64,000 nucleotides of DNA. Source: Caballeronia sp. dw_276. GTDB taxonomy: Bacteria; Pseudomonadota; Gammaproteobacteria; Burkholderiales; Burkholderiaceae. The stretch's first letter is position 1. The number at the start of each line of letters is the position of its first letter. Made by a program: the position numbers and the translations under genes. Below are positions 8,831 to 18,926 of the stretch, in pieces. The notes under the pieces are model-generated. The model worked only from the letters and a program-made list of their open reading frames with translations. It did no database searches and was not told the DNA's origin. The stretch lies in assembly GCF_018449635.1 (NCBI RefSeq), contig NZ_JAAVUV010000006.1, forward strand, positions 372,001 to 436,000, in the 5' to 3' direction.

Positions 8831-9818
8831 TGTAGCAGTTTTTGGAGCAGGGCGGATCGGCAAGATCCATGCGGCGAATCTGGCGAAACAGCCGGGCGTG
8901 CGCCTGAAGTATGTAGTCGATGTCAACAAGGAAGCCGCCGCTGCTTTGGCAGCACTGCACGGCGCGCAAGTGGCGGACGTGGAAGGCGCGCTCGGCGATG
9001 CGTCCATCGGCGCGACCGTTGTGTGTTCAAGCACCGATACCCATGCCGACCTGATCATGAAATCGGCGGCGCAGAAGAAACATGTGTTCTGCGAAAAGCC
9101 CGTGGACCTGACGCTCGAGCGCGCACGCGCTTGCGCCGATGCCGTTGCGAAAGCCGGCGTGGTCTGCATGATCGGCTTCCAGCGCCGCTTCGATCCGACG
9201 TTCTCCGCGCTGAAGGCGCGCGTGGAGGCGGGTGAAATCGGCGATCCGGAAATGCTGGTTGTCACGAGCCGCGACCCGGGCGCGCCGCCGGTTGAGTACA
9301 TCAAGCATTCGGGCGGCATTTTCAAGGACATGCTGATCCACGACTTCGACATCTTCCGCTGGATGCTCGACGACGAAGCCGACACGCTGCACGCCACCGG
9401 AAGCTGCCTGAGCGACCCGGCGATTGCGGATGCTGGCGATATCGATTCGACGGCCGTCACGATCCGCACCAAACGCGGCCGCCTGTGCCAGATCAACACA
9501 ACACGGCGCGCGGCGTACGGTTACGACCAGCGCTTCGAATTGCTCGGCAGCAAAGGCATGCTGCAGGCAGGCAACGTCCGGCCGACGGAAGTCACCGCGT
9601 ACTCGAAGACGGCGGTATCGAACGATGTTCCCGAGGCGTTTTTCCTCGAGCGATACCGCGCGGCGTACGCGCTGGAAATCGCCCATTTCTTCGATGCCGT
9701 CCAGGAAGGCAAACCGGTCCGCACGACGGTCGCCGACGGACTGAAAGCGCTGGAACTCGCCGATGCCGCCACGCGTTCATGGCGCGAAGGTACGATCATC
9801 AAGCTGGGCGCGGCATGA
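8820..9818 (+). CDS. iolG: myo-Inositol 2-dehydrogenase IolG
   Basis: NAD-dependent oxidation of myo-inositol to 2-keto-myo-inositol, the first catabolic step. This 332-residue Gfo/Idh/MocA oxidoreductase has the Rossmann motif GAGRIGKIHAAN at 9-20, the EKP motif at 92-94 with the conserved lysine, and the HDFDIFRWML segment carrying the family's catalytic aspartate/histidine region. Its start lies inside the end of iolR (11-base overlap) and its stop overlaps the next dehydrogenase by 4 bases. With IolE and IolD in the divergent operon it supplies the upper inositol pathway. Confidence 0.92.
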   Translation: MTIDVAVFGAGRIGKIHAANLAKQPGVRLKYVVDVNKEAAAALAALHGAQVADVEGALGDASIGATVVCSSTDTHADLIMKSAAQKKHVFCEKPVDLTLERARACADAVAKAGVVCMIGFQRRFDPTFSALKARVEAGEIGDPEMLVVTSRDPGAPPVEYIKHSGGIFKDMLIHDFDIFRWMLDDEADTLHATGSCLSDPAIADAGDIDSTAVTIRTKRGRLCQINTTRRAAYGYDQRFELLGSKGMLQAGNVRPTEVTAYSKTAVSNDVPEAFFLERYRAAYALEIAHFFDAVQEGKPVRTTVADGLKALELADAATRSWREGTIIKLGAA

Positions 9819-10834
9819 AAGCCACGGTGCGGATCGGCATAGTCGGATTGGGACGGCTCGGCCAGCGCCACGCGCGCAATCTCGCGTGGCACGTGCCCGG
9901 CGCGACGCTCGCCGCCGCGTGCAGCCCGGTTGCGGCCGAACGTGAATGGGCGGCGGAAAACCTGCCCGAACTCACGCTTCACGACGACTACGCGTCGTTG
10001 CTGCAGGACCCATCGCTCGATGCCGTCTGGCTCGTCACGCCTACGTCCTTGCACGCCGACCAGATCATCGCGGCGTTGCGGGCCGGCAAGCACGTGTTCT
10101 GCGAGAAGCCGTTGTCGCTGGATCTTGCGCAGTGCGATCGGGTTATCGAAGAAAGCGCGCGGTTTCCCGACCTTCAGGTGATGATTGGTTTCGTGCGTCG
10201 TTTCGATGCCAGTTATCGCGACGCCTTCAACAAGATTCGCGAAGGCGCGATCGGCCGGCCGTTCATGGTTCGCTCGCAAACCGTCGATAAAAACGATCCC
10301 GACGGCTTCTTCGTGCGGTTTGCGCCGACATCGGGCGGTTTGTTCCTAGATTGCAGCGTGCACGACATCGACCTCGCACGCTGGATGCTCGGCAATCCGA
10401 AGGTCACGCGCGTGTTTGCAAGCGGCACGATCGCGATCCACGAAGGCCTGGCCGAATGCGGCGACATCGATAACGGCGTTGCCATCTGCGAGTTCGGAGG
10501 CGGCCAGATGGCGGTTTTCCATGCGTCGCGGACAAGTGCGCACGGCCACGATACCCAGACGGAAGTCGTGGGAACGGGCGGGGCGTTATCGGTGGGAAAC
10601 AATCCGCGGGCAAATCGCGTGGAAATTTTCGATGCCACCGGCATCCGCAACGAATGCACGCCAACCTTCTTCGAGCGCTTCGAACACGCGTTCCTGAACG
10701 AGGCAGAAGCGTTTGTGGCCGCGCTCAACGGCGGTCCGGCAACGGGTCTCACGCTTGAAGATGCGCGCGAAGCGACACGCATTGGCATTGCAATGAGGGA
10801 ATCCCTTGCCAAGGGCGAAGCGGTGAATTTTTAG
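9815..10834 (+). CDS. Second Gfo/Idh/MocA oxidoreductase (inositol dehydrogenase-like)
   Basis: A 339-residue NAD(P)-dependent oxidoreductase paralogous to the adjacent IolG: GLGRLGQRHARN Rossmann motif near residue 10, FCEKPLSLDL (EKP) near 93, and HDIDLARWML in the catalytic region. ATG 9815 overlaps the iolG stop (ATGA), so the two are coupled. Candidate roles are dehydrogenation of another inositol stereoisomer (scyllo- or D-chiro-inositol, as for IolX/IolW) or of an inositol derivative. The sequence does not decide which substrate. Confidence 0.85.
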   Translation: MKATVRIGIVGLGRLGQRHARNLAWHVPGATLAAACSPVAAEREWAAENLPELTLHDDYASLLQDPSLDAVWLVTPTSLHADQIIAALRAGKHVFCEKPLSLDLAQCDRVIEESARFPDLQVMIGFVRRFDASYRDAFNKIREGAIGRPFMVRSQTVDKNDPDGFFVRFAPTSGGLFLDCSVHDIDLARWMLGNPKVTRVFASGTIAIHEGLAECGDIDNGVAICEFGGGQMAVFHASRTSAHGHDTQTEVVGTGGALSVGNNPRANRVEIFDATGIRNECTPTFFERFEHAFLNEAEAFVAALNGGPATGLTLEDAREATRIGIAMRESLAKGEAVNF

Positions 10835-10888
10835 GCAGTGGGGTAAAATCGAACTCTTACAAAAGCAAGTTCGAACAAGGCTCATCCG

Positions 10889-11116
10889 ATGGAAGTGCAC
10901 AAGGAAGTCGACGCGCGCGGGCTCATGTGTCCGCTGCCCATCTTGCGGGCGAAGAAGGCGCTGTCCGACATGCAAAGCGGTCAGATACTGAAGGTCCTCG
11001 CGACCGATCCTGGTTCCCAGCGCGACTTTGCCGCGTTTTCGAAGCAGACCGGTAATGAACTGGTGGAATCGTCGTCGCACGACAAGGTTTTCACTTTTCT
11101 GATGCGGCGGCGTTAA
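10889..11116 (+). CDS. TusA/SirA-family sulfur-carrier protein
   Basis: A 75-residue cytosolic protein of the TusA family with the hallmark CPxP motif (MCPLPIL around residue 13), whose cysteine carries persulfide sulfur. In E. coli TusA passes sulfur from IscS to the TusBCD relay for tRNA thiolation; other members serve molybdenum-cofactor or sulfur-oxidation pathways. It sits alone between the inositol genes and galU, ends before a strong terminator, and no other tus gene is nearby, so its exact partner is unknown. Confidence 0.85.
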   Translation: MEVHKEVDARGLMCPLPILRAKKALSDMQSGQILKVLATDPGSQRDFAAFSKQTGNELVESSSHDKVFTFLMRRR

Positions 11117-11131
11117 ACGGCGTGGCTGGAT

Positions 11132-11169
11132 AAAAAAATGCCCATGATAAAAATCATGGGCATTTTTTC
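11132..11169. terminator. Bidirectional intrinsic terminator (tusA-like / galU)
   Basis: AATGCCCATGAT pairs with ATCATGGGCATT around an AAAA loop. The stem is flanked by an A-run on the left and a T-run on the right, so it can stop transcription from both convergent genes. Confidence 0.9.
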
Positions 11170-11200
11170 TGGGGCGCCGCAAAGGCGCCCGAAGCCAGCT

Positions 11201-12082
11201 TCATCCAACCAGATGCGGCGAGCGCGTATCCAGATATTCCTGGAAGTCAGCCGCAACTTCCGGGTGACGCAGCGCAAATTCCACCGTCGCCTTCAGATAA
11301 CCGAGCTTGCTGCCGCAGTCGAAACGCGTGCCGTGGTACTTGTACGCGAGCACTTGTTCATCGGCGAGAAGGGATTGGATTGCGTCCGTCAACTGCAGTT
11401 CGCCGCCGGCACCCGGCTTCAATGCGCGGATATGGTCGAAAACGCGCGGCTTCAGCACATAACGGCCGACCACACCGAGATTCGACGGAGCGACAGCCGG
11501 TTCCGGCTTTTCCACGATGCCCGACAACTTGAAAATATTGTCTTCCCACTCTTTCCCGTCGATAACACCGTACGACTTCGAATCCTGAGCCGGGATTTCT
11601 TCCACGCCGATCACCGAGCTGTGATAGTGATCGAACACTTCGATCATCTGCGTCATCACTGGCGGCGTGCCGTACAACAAGTCATCGGCGAGGATGACGG
11701 CGAACGGGTTGTCGCCAACCAGCTTTTCCGCACACAACACCGCGTGGCCCAGACCGAGCGCTTCCGCCTGGCGCACGTAGAAACAGTCCACGTGGCTCGG
11801 CTTGATGCTGCGAACGAGGTCGAGCAGCTTCTGCTTGCCGCGCGCTTCCAGTTCGGCTTCGATCTCATACGACTTGTCGAAGTGATCTTCGATAGCGCGC
11901 TTGCTGCGCCCGGTCACGAAGATCATTTCCGTTATGCCGGCCGCCATGGCCTCTTCAACCGCGTACTGAATCAGCGGTTTGTCGACAACGGGCAGCATTT
12001 CCTTCGGGCTGGCCTTGGTCGCGGGGAGGAACCGGGTACCGAGACCCGCAACCGGGAAAACCGCTTTCGTAACTTTTAGCAT
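11201..12082 (-). CDS. galU: UTP-glucose-1-phosphate uridylyltransferase GalU
   Basis: Makes UDP-glucose from UTP and glucose-1-phosphate for LPS, capsule and galactose metabolism. The 293-residue protein has the nucleotidyltransferase signature GLGTRFLPATKASPKEMLP at about 13-31, VDKPLIQYAVEEA, and LADDLLYG, with the usual family length. It is convergent with the TusA-like gene through the shared terminator. The 212 bases between galU and valS show no recognisable promoter consensus to me. Confidence 0.96.
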   Translation of the reverse strand: MLKVTKAVFPVAGLGTRFLPATKASPKEMLPVVDKPLIQYAVEEAMAAGITEMIFVTGRSKRAIEDHFDKSYEIEAELEARGKQKLLDLVRSIKPSHVDCFYVRQAEALGLGHAVLCAEKLVGDNPFAVILADDLLYGTPPVMTQMIEVFDHYHSSVIGVEEIPAQDSKSYGVIDGKEWEDNIFKLSGIVEKPEPAVAPSNLGVVGRYVLKPRVFDHIRALKPGAGGELQLTDAIQSLLADEQVLAYKYHGTRFDCGSKLGYLKATVEFALRHPEVAADFQEYLDTRSPHLVG

Positions 12083-12294
12083 TTGATGACCCTGATCCTC
12101 TTATCGTGTTTAAACGTCAAGCCTGAAATTCGTGGGCGGCAAGCCACTGCCATGATGCAGGTTGATGCGTTAATAAAAAAGTGCGACGAGATTAATTCTT
12201 TCCAGCGTCAAAACTGCACTTTGCTATAGACGGAACAAGACATGGGTTAGTTTCCGGTCGTGCCTTGGCGTTCAGGTCGGCTCGCTGGGAATTC

Positions 12295-15165
12295 TCAAGC
12301 CGGCAAACGTGAAAGCTGTGCTTTCAGCTTGTCGGCCGCCGATTCGAATTCCGCGAGCCGCTTGCGTTCCTGTTCAACCACGGCGGCCGGTGCGCGAGCT
12401 ACAAAACTTTCATTTTCCAGCTTTACGCGCGCACGGCCGATTTCCTGCGTCAAGCGATCCACTTCCTTCGTGAGGCGTTCGCGTTCTGCAGCAACATCGA
12501 TTTCGACCTTCAGCACCAACTTGTTCGATCCTACGATAGCAACTGGCGCGCCACTTGCCTCTGCGTCGAGCGCGGTTTCGTCGGCGATGATCTTCACTTC
12601 CGACAAACGCGCCAGCGCCTGGACATAAGGCGCGAACGATTTCAGCTGCGCTTCGTCGCCCGTTGCCAGCAGCGGCACTTTCACTGCCGGCGACAAATTC
12701 ATCTCGCCGCGCAGATTACGACATGCATCGATGACACCCTTCAGTTCGGCTGCCCACTGTTCTGACGATTCGTCGATTTTCGACGGCTGCGCCTGAGGGT
12801 AGCGCTGAATCATGATCGACGTTGTTTCGCCGCCATTTGCGAGCTGCGGATACAGGTCCGTCAGCGGCGCAACCTTCTGCCACAAGGCTTCCGTGATAAA
12901 CGGAATGATTGGGTGAGCCAGGCGCAGCACGGTTTCCAGTACGCGGAGCAGAGTGCGGCGCGTCGCGCGCTGCTGCTCGGGCAGGCCATTCTGGATCTGC
13001 ACTTTCGCCAGTTCCAGGTACCAGTCGCAGTACTCGTCCCAGACGAATTTGTAGATCGTGCTTGCCACGTTGTCGAACCGGTAATCCGCGAAACCCTTCG
13101 CCACGTCCGCTTCCACGCGCTGCAGCAGCGACACGATCCAGAAGTCCGCCTGCGAGAAATGCAGGTAGCCGCCCGGGCCGCAACCACCGGCTTTGCATTC
13201 TTCCGGTTTGCCGAAACCACAGTCGTGGCCTTCGGTGTTCATGAGCACAAACCGTGTAGCGTTCCACAGCTTATTGCAAAAATTACGATATCCCTCGCAC
13301 CTTGCCAGATCAAAATTCACGTTGCGACCGAGCGTGGCCATTGACGCCATTGTGAAGCGCAAAGCGTCCGTGCCATAAGGCTGGATTCCGTCCGGGAATT
13401 CCTTGCGGGTTTTTTTCTCGATCTTCTCGGCCTGCTTCGGGTTCATCAGGCCCGTAATGCGCTTGGCGACGAGCGTTTCCAGATCGATCCCGTCGACTAT
13501 ATCGATCGGATCGAGCGTGTTGCCCTTGCTCTTCGACATCTTCTGGCCTTCGGCGTCGCGCACGAGGCCATGGACGTAGACCGTGCCGAAAGGAACCTGA
13601 CCGGTGAAATGCGTGGTCATCATCACCATCCGGGCGACCCAGAAAAAGATGATGTCGAAACCGGTCACAAGCACCGAAGAAGGCAGGAAGTGCTTCAGTT
13701 CCGGCGTTTGCTCCGGCCAACCCAGCGACGAAAACGGCACCAGCGCGGACGAAAACCATGTGTCGAGCACGTCGTCGTCGCGTTTCAGCGTGCCGGTATA
13801 GCCTTTCCCGGTCGCTTCCGCGCGTGCTTCGGCTTCTGTTTTCGCGACGAAGATCTCGCCGTTCTCACCGTACCACGCGGGGATTTGATGGCCCCACCAG
13901 AGTTGGCGGGAAATACACCAGTCCTGGATATTTTCGAGCCACTGGTAATAGGTGTTCGACCAGTTTTCAGGCACGAACTTGATCTCGCCGCTGCGCACGA
14001 CGTCGAGCGCCGTTTTCGCAATCGATTTGCCCGGATGGAACGTGCCTTCCGGTGCCGGTTTGCTCATGGCCACGAACCACTGGTCCGTCAACATGGGCTC
14101 GATCACCACGCTCGTGCGGTCGCCGCGCGGCACCATCAGCGTGTGCGGCTTGACGGATTCCAGCAGGCCGAGCGCTTCCAGGTCGGCTACGACCTGCTTG
14201 CGGGCATCGAAACGATCCAGTCCACGGTATTTTTCCGGCGCGTTGTCATTGATCCTGGCGTCGAGAGTGAGGATCTCGATCATCGGCAGCTTGTGGCGCA
14301 GGCCGACCTGATAGTCGTTGAAATCATGCGCAGGCGTGACCTTCACCACGCCGGTTCCGAACTCGCGATCCACGTAATCGTCCGCAATCACCGGAATCTC
14401 GCGATCCGACAACGGCAGCATCACCGTCTTGCCGATCAGATGCGCATAACGCTCGTCTTCCGGATGGACCATCACGGCGGTGTCGCCCAGCATGGTTTCC
14501 GGGCGCGTGGTGGCTACGGTCACGTGGCCCGAGCCGTCCGGAAGCGGGTAGTTGATATGCCACAAATTGCCGGCTTCTTCCTCGCTGACCACTTCCAGGT
14601 CGGACACAGCCGTGCCCAGCACCGGATCCCAGTTCACCAGCCGCTTCCCGCGATAAATCAGGCCCTGCTTGTAGAGCGTGACGAACACATCCTGCACGGC
14701 GGCCGACATCTTGTCGTCCATCGTGAAATATTCGCGCGACCAGTCGATGGACGCGCCCAGCCGGCGAACCTGTCCCGTGATGGTCGAGCCTGATTGCTGT
14801 TTCCATTCCCAGACGCGTTTCAGAAATTCCTCGCGGCCGAGATCGTGGCGCGAGATGCCTTTGGCGTCCAGTTGACGCTCGACGACGATTTGCGTCGCGA
14901 TGCCCGCGTGGTCCGTGCCCGGCAGCCACATGGTGTTCTCGCCAAGCATGCGGTGATACCGCGTGAGGCTGTCCATGATGGTCTGGTTGAATGCGTGACC
15001 CATGTGCAGCGTGCCGGTGACGTTCGGCGGCGGGAGCTGGATCGAGAAGTCTTTCTTCCCTTCGTCGAGAGTGGGCGCGGCGTAACCGCGCTTTTCCCAT
15101 TCCGGTCCCCAGTGGGACTCGATGTTTTGGGGCTCGAAACTCTTCGCAAGCGTGTTGTCACTCAT
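12295..15165 (-). CDS. valS: Valyl-tRNA synthetase
   Basis: Charges tRNA-Val. The 956-residue class I synthetase has the HIGH-type signature HMGH within [18 protein letters not shown] (about 47-64) and the KMSKS loop ([10 protein letters not shown], near 540), an editing domain between them, and a C-terminal coiled coil (last ~70 residues, alternating AAERERL / EQERKRL heptads) typical of ValS. It is divergent from uvrD across 186 bases. A stand-alone housekeeping gene, full length, with nothing unusual in the sequence. Confidence 0.97.
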   Translation of the reverse strand: MSDNTLAKSFEPQNIESHWGPEWEKRGYAAPTLDEGKKDFSIQLPPPNVTGTLHMGHAFNQTIMDSLTRYHRMLGENTMWLPGTDHAGIATQIVVERQLDAKGISRHDLGREEFLKRVWEWKQQSGSTITGQVRRLGASIDWSREYFTMDDKMSAAVQDVFVTLYKQGLIYRGKRLVNWDPVLGTAVSDLEVVSEEEAGNLWHINYPLPDGSGHVTVATTRPETMLGDTAVMVHPEDERYAHLIGKTVMLPLSDREIPVIADDYVDREFGTGVVKVTPAHDFNDYQVGLRHKLPMIEILTLDARINDNAPEKYRGLDRFDARKQVVADLEALGLLESVKPHTLMVPRGDRTSVVIEPMLTDQWFVAMSKPAPEGTFHPGKSIAKTALDVVRSGEIKFVPENWSNTYYQWLENIQDWCISRQLWWGHQIPAWYGENGEIFVAKTEAEARAEATGKGYTGTLKRDDDVLDTWFSSALVPFSSLGWPEQTPELKHFLPSSVLVTGFDIIFFWVARMVMMTTHFTGQVPFGTVYVHGLVRDAEGQKMSKSKGNTLDPIDIVDGIDLETLVAKRITGLMNPKQAEKIEKKTRKEFPDGIQPYGTDALRFTMASMATLGRNVNFDLARCEGYRNFCNKLWNATRFVLMNTEGHDCGFGKPEECKAGGCGPGGYLHFSQADFWIVSLLQRVEADVAKGFADYRFDNVASTIYKFVWDEYCDWYLELAKVQIQNGLPEQQRATRRTLLRVLETVLRLAHPIIPFITEALWQKVAPLTDLYPQLANGGETTSIMIQRYPQAQPSKIDESSEQWAAELKGVIDACRNLRGEMNLSPAVKVPLLATGDEAQLKSFAPYVQALARLSEVKIIADETALDAEASGAPVAIVGSNKLVLKVEIDVAAERERLTKEVDRLTQEIGRARVKLENESFVARAPAAVVEQERKRLAEFESAADKLKAQLSRLPA

Positions 15166-15227
15166 GGGGTGGGATCTGCCGAAAAATGCGTAAAAAAGAA
15201 GCGGGGGTCGAACAGCGACATCGGTGA

Positions 15228-15233
15228 ATTATA
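15228..15233 (-). promoter_or_regulatory. valS promoter -10 element
   Basis: TATAAT on the reverse strand, about 63 bases before the valS start. The -35 region (near 15251-15256) is a poor match, so the element is only moderately supported. Confidence 0.45.
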
Positions 15234-15320
15234 AGGTCTTACCGGACCGGCAGCCGATTTAGGCGCTCCAGGGCGGCTTGAGCGCTGATCGTTTCGAAAA
15301 CGTGTCCGGTCGCGCGGTCT

Positions 15321-15326
15321 TATAAT
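15321..15326 (+). promoter_or_regulatory. uvrD promoter -10 element
   Basis: A perfect TATAAT lies 25 bases before the chosen uvrD start, placing transcription start near 15333. No clear -35 hexamer and no LexA-type CTGT-N8-ACAG box is visible. Confidence 0.5.
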
Positions 15327-15351
15327 GTTCGACCCACCGGAAGACTCGCCC

Positions 15352-17721
15352 ATGCCCGATCTGCTTGCCAATCTGAACCCCGAACAACTTGCCGCCGTCA
15401 CGCTGCCAAACGAGCCGGCGCTCATCCTGGCGGGCGCGGGCAGCGGGAAAACGCGCGTCCTGATCACGCGCATAGCGTGGCTGATCCAGCAGGTTTATGC
15501 GTCGCCGCAAACCATTCTTGCCGTCACGTTCACGAACAAGGCCGCCAAGGAAATGATGGCGCGGCTGACGGCCATGATGCCCATCGATACGCGCGGCATG
15601 TGGATCGGCACCTTTCACGGCCTGTGCAACCGCATGCTGCGCGCGCATTTCCGCGATGCCGGCCTGCCCCAGGCGTTCCAGATCCTCGATACGGCGGACC
15701 AGCTCTCGGCCATCAAGCGGCTGATGAAGGGCCTGAATATCGACGACGAAAAGTATCCGGCGAAAAACCTCCAGTACTTCATCAACAACGCGAAGGAACA
15801 AGGGCTGCGACCAAAAGACGTGGACGCCACCGACGCCTTCAATATGAAGTTCGTCGAGTTGTACGCGGCGTACGAGCAGCAATGCCAGCGCGAAGGCGTG
15901 GTGGACTTTCCCGAGCTTTTGCTGCGCTGCTACGAGCTGCTTGCGCACAATCCGCCGCTGCGCGCGCATTACCAGGCGCGCTTTCGCAACATCCTGGTCG
16001 ATGAGTTCCAGGACACGAACAAGCTGCAATACGCGTGGCTCAAGATCCTGGCGGGCGAGCACAACGCCATCTTCGCGGTGGGCGACGACGATCAGTCCAT
16101 CTACGCGTTCCGTGGCGCGAACGTCGGCAACATGCATGACTTCGAGCGCGAATTCCACGTGCGAAACATGATCAAGCTGGAGCAGAACTATCGCTCGCAT
16201 GGTCATATTCTCGATACCGCCAACTTCCTGATAGCGAAAAATTCGCGGCGGCTGGGCAAGAACCTGCGTACCGATGCCGGTCACGGCGAACCAGTGCGCG
16301 TGTACGAAGCCGCGACCGATACGCAGGAAGCCGGGTGGATTGTCGAGGAGATCAAGGCGCTGATTCATGCGGGCGCCGCACGTGGCGAGATTGCGATCCT
16401 GTATAGAAGCAACGCGCAGTCGCGGACCATCGAACATACGCTCGTGAATGCGGGCATTGCGTATCGCGTGTATGGCGGCTTGCGGTTCTTCGAGCGCCAG
16501 GAAGTGAAACACGCGCTCGCGTATCTACGCCTGATCGACAACCCCAACGACGACACCGCGTTCTCCCGCGTCGTGAATTTCCCGACGCGTGGTATTGGCG
16601 CCAGGTCGATCGAACAACTCGCCGATGCCGCGCGTCTCTACAACTGCTCCATGGCCGCGGCCGTGCCCTATGTGGCCGGCAAGGCGGGTTCGAGCCTCGC
16701 GAATTTTGCGCAGTTGATCGGCAAGATACGCGCGGAAACGCAGCACATGAGCTTGCCGGAAACAGTGGAGTACGTGGTTCGCGCGAGCGGTCTCGCGACG
16801 CATTACGAGAACGAACGCGAAGGTCAGGACCGGCTTGAGAACTTGCAGGAAGTGGTGAACGCGGCGGCGGCGTTCGTGCAGGAGGAGGGCTACGGGCTCG
16901 ATACCCCCGCGCGTTCCATCCCGCTGCGTCCAGGCGCTACGAACGCGCCGGAAATTGGCGTGGCCACGGATGATCCGGCCGTCGATGTGCTCGATCCCGA
17001 AAGCCCCGCCGATCCCGCGCAAAACCCCGACACCATGACGCCGCTGGCGGGATTCCTGTCGCATGCATCGCTCGAGGCCGGCGACAACCAGGCGCAAGCC
17101 GGCCAGGACGCCGTGCAACTGATGACAGTGCACGCGGCGAAGGGTCTCGAGTTCATGGCGGTGTTCATCACCGGGCTGGAAGAGGGCTTGTTTCCGCACG
17201 AAAACAGCGCGCAGGAAAGCGACGGGCTCGAAGAGGAACGGCGCCTGGCATACGTGGCGATCACGCGGGCGAAGGAGCGGTTGTACTTATCGTTTGCACA
17301 GAGCCGGATGTTGCATGGCCAGACGCGCTACAACATCCGCTCCCGTTTCTTCGATGAACTCCCGGAAGAGTCGCTCAAATGGCTCACGCCGAAAGTGGAA
17401 GCGGGCGCGCGTTGGGGCGGCCGGGCGGACAACGCCGGCTGGGGCCGCGACTGGTTTGCGCGTCCGGGGCAGGAACGCGGGGAACGCGCCGCGTACACGG
17501 ACCCCGATGCGGGCAAACCGTTGCCCGCGTTCGCCAACAACCAGCGCGCGGCGGACACCGGGTTCAAGATCGGCCAGCCGGTCTTCCACAACAAGTTCGG
17601 CGAAGGCACGGTGATCGCGCTGGAAGGCGCGGGAACCGACGCGAAGGCGCAGGTCCGCTTCAAGCGTCATGGCGAGAAATGGCTCGCGTTGGCGGTGGCG
17701 AAATTGCAGGCGGTCGAATGA
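15352..17721 (+). CDS. uvrD: UvrD/PcrA-type DNA helicase
   Basis: A superfamily 1 3'-5' helicase for nucleotide-excision and mismatch repair. The protein is 789 residues: Walker A GAGSGKT near residue 28, motif Ia TFTNKAAKEM, motif II DEFQDTN, motif III GDDDQSIYAFRGA, motif IV QNYRS, motif V TVHAAKGLEF and motif VI VAITRAKERLYLS. The last ~50 residues (FKIGQPVFHNKFGEGTVIA) form the Tudor-like C-terminal domain of UvrD that contacts RNA polymerase. ATG 15352 is preferred to a start at 15325, which overlaps the -10 element. The stop overlaps the next gene by 4 bases. Confidence 0.93.
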   Translation: MPDLLANLNPEQLAAVTLPNEPALILAGAGSGKTRVLITRIAWLIQQVYASPQTILAVTFTNKAAKEMMARLTAMMPIDTRGMWIGTFHGLCNRMLRAHFRDAGLPQAFQILDTADQLSAIKRLMKGLNIDDEKYPAKNLQYFINNAKEQGLRPKDVDATDAFNMKFVELYAAYEQQCQREGVVDFPELLLRCYELLAHNPPLRAHYQARFRNILVDEFQDTNKLQYAWLKILAGEHNAIFAVGDDDQSIYAFRGANVGNMHDFEREFHVRNMIKLEQNYRSHGHILDTANFLIAKNSRRLGKNLRTDAGHGEPVRVYEAATDTQEAGWIVEEIKALIHAGAARGEIAILYRSNAQSRTIEHTLVNAGIAYRVYGGLRFFERQEVKHALAYLRLIDNPNDDTAFSRVVNFPTRGIGARSIEQLADAARLYNCSMAAAVPYVAGKAGSSLANFAQLIGKIRAETQHMSLPETVEYVVRASGLATHYENEREGQDRLENLQEVVNAAAAFVQEEGYGLDTPARSIPLRPGATNAPEIGVATDDPAVDVLDPESPADPAQNPDTMTPLAGFLSHASLEAGDNQAQAGQDAVQLMTVHAAKGLEFMAVFITGLEEGLFPHENSAQESDGLEEERRLAYVAITRAKERLYLSFAQSRMLHGQTRYNIRSRFFDELPEESLKWLTPKVEAGARWGGRADNAGWGRDWFARPGQERGERAAYTDPDAGKPLPAFANNQRAADTGFKIGQPVFHNKFGEGTVIALEGAGTDAKAQVRFKRHGEKWLALAVAKLQAVE

Positions 17722-18491
17722 CGAAGGCAACAAGCGGCGCGGGTTTGCTCGGCATCATGGCCGCGTTGCCGCAGGAACTGGGCGATCTTATCGATGCAAT
17801 GCGTCTTGCCGGGAATGTTCGCACCGAGGTCATCGGGCGGCGCGAATATCACGTCGGGACGGCGCATGGCGTGCCTTGCGTAGTGACGCTGGCGCGCGTT
17901 GGCAAGGTGGCTGCGGCGGCTACGGCGAGCGCGCTGATCCATGTGTTTGGCGTCGAGGCAATCGTGTTCACGGGCGTCGCGGGCGGCGTTCGGGAAGACG
18001 TGCGGGTGGGCGATATCGTGATCGGCGATACGCTGCTGCAGCACGATCTGGATGCATCGCCGTTGTTTCCGCGCTTCGAGGTGCCGTTGCTCGGCATGGC
18101 GCGTTTTGCCGCAAATGCGGAATTGAGCGATGCGCTGGCAAAGGCCTGCATCGCCTTTCTCGCCGATGAACACGCGACGCTCGAAGCGCGGTTCGGTGTG
18201 CATCCGCCGCGTTTGCATCGCGGGCTGATTGTGAGCGGGGACCGGTTTGTATCGAGTCACGCCGAGGTGAACGCGCTTCGCGTCGCGTTGCCCGATGCGC
18301 TCGCCGTCGAGATGGAAGGCGCCGCGCTCGCCCAGGTCTGCTACGAGTACGACGTGCCGTGCGCGGTGGTACGAACCGTGTCCGATACCGCCGACGCCGA
18401 CGCGCCCGAATCATTCCTCGATTTCCTGCACGCGCTGGGCGGCGCGTATTCTTCGGGCATCTTGCGACGGTTCCTGGCCGCGCGCGCTTAA
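17718..18491 (+). CDS. mtnN: 5'-Methylthioadenosine/S-adenosylhomocysteine nucleosidase
   Basis: Hydrolyses the glycosidic bond of MTA and SAH, recycling adenine and detoxifying methylation by-products. The 257-residue PNP_UDP_1-family protein has GIMAALPQEL at the N-terminus, VFTGVAGGV, the VEMEGAA segment with the substrate-binding Met-Glu, and RTVSDTAD with the catalytic aspartate. ATG 17718 overlaps the uvrD stop (ATGA), so it is translationally coupled to a helicase with no obvious functional link. Slightly longer than E. coli MtnN (232 residues). Confidence 0.9.
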   Translation: MTKATSGAGLLGIMAALPQELGDLIDAMRLAGNVRTEVIGRREYHVGTAHGVPCVVTLARVGKVAAAATASALIHVFGVEAIVFTGVAGGVREDVRVGDIVIGDTLLQHDLDASPLFPRFEVPLLGMARFAANAELSDALAKACIAFLADEHATLEARFGVHPPRLHRGLIVSGDRFVSSHAEVNALRVALPDALAVEMEGAALAQVCYEYDVPCAVVRTVSDTADADAPESFLDFLHALGGAYSSGILRRFLAARA

Positions 18492-18619
18492 ACCCCGTCT
18501 TTTCTCTTCTTCAACGCTATAGCGCTGCTCTCTGCAGCGCGTTCGGCTTTTCAGTTTCCCCGCAACAACGCCTCCAATCGTTTCCGAACGGTCCTGCCCC
18601 AAAATTCCCGCTTGTAAGT

Positions 18620-18638
18620 GAGAATGATTCTCAATTAC
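18620..18638. promoter_or_regulatory. Fur box
   Basis: GAGAATGATTCTCAATTAC matches 13 of 19 bases of the Fur consensus GATAATGATAATCATTATC. It stands 28 bases before a TTG start with a strong AGGAGGT ribosome site. It closely resembles the box upstream of the TonB receptor at 48.05 kb, which also begins GTGAGAATGAT. Confidence 0.7.
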
Positions 18639-18665
18639 AATGCATCGGACGACAGGAGGTCCACT

Positions 18666-18926
18666 TTGACCCAAACGACGCCCGAATTGCCCGGTTTGAT
18701 GCACGTTTCGTCGCCCGATCTCGGCCGGGCAACGCAGGTTATATCCGTCAACGCGGCGCGTGTGATCGAGACAACTCGCCACGCCTGGCTCGGCGACGCT
18801 TCAAAAGCCGCATCAAAACCCGCGACGCACAGCGCCAAGCAAGCCCGGCGGCCCCGCTTTTTGCGCCGCCCAATGGTCGCGAACCTGGCTTTAGTGATGA
18901 ATTTCTGGAGTACGAGACCGCTGTGA
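18666..18926 (+). CDS. Small protein of unknown function, probably iron-regulated
   Basis: An 86-residue frame starting with TTG at 18666, eight bases after the near-perfect ribosome site AGGAGGT and just downstream of the Fur box. I do not recognise the family. The C-terminal half is basic (KQARRPRFLRRP) and ends in a short hydrophobic stretch (MVANLALVMNFW). It lacks the RLTRxGKLILTK ending of the HemP family. Its stop TGA overlaps the GTG start of the next gene (GTGA), suggesting coupling. It could be a regulatory leader rather than a functional protein; third-position GC favours this frame over the other two. Confidence 0.5.
   Translation: MTQTTPELPGLMHVSSPDLGRATQVISVNAARVIETTRHAWLGDASKAASKPATHSAKQARRPRFLRRPMVANLALVMNFWSTRPL

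Noticed and set aside
15259..16512. A 417-codon frame antisense to uvrD
   Set aside because: It lies opposite the helicase motifs and has shadow-type composition.
18359..18922. Upstream extension of the 169-residue unknown protein into the end of mtnN
   Set aside because: It would run through the Fur box and ribosome site and uses poor codons there; the GTG start at 18923 fits the coupling signal.
18666..18926. The small Fur-controlled frame as a HemP haem-uptake protein
   Set aside because: HemP proteins end in a conserved RLTRxGKLILTK-like motif that is absent here.
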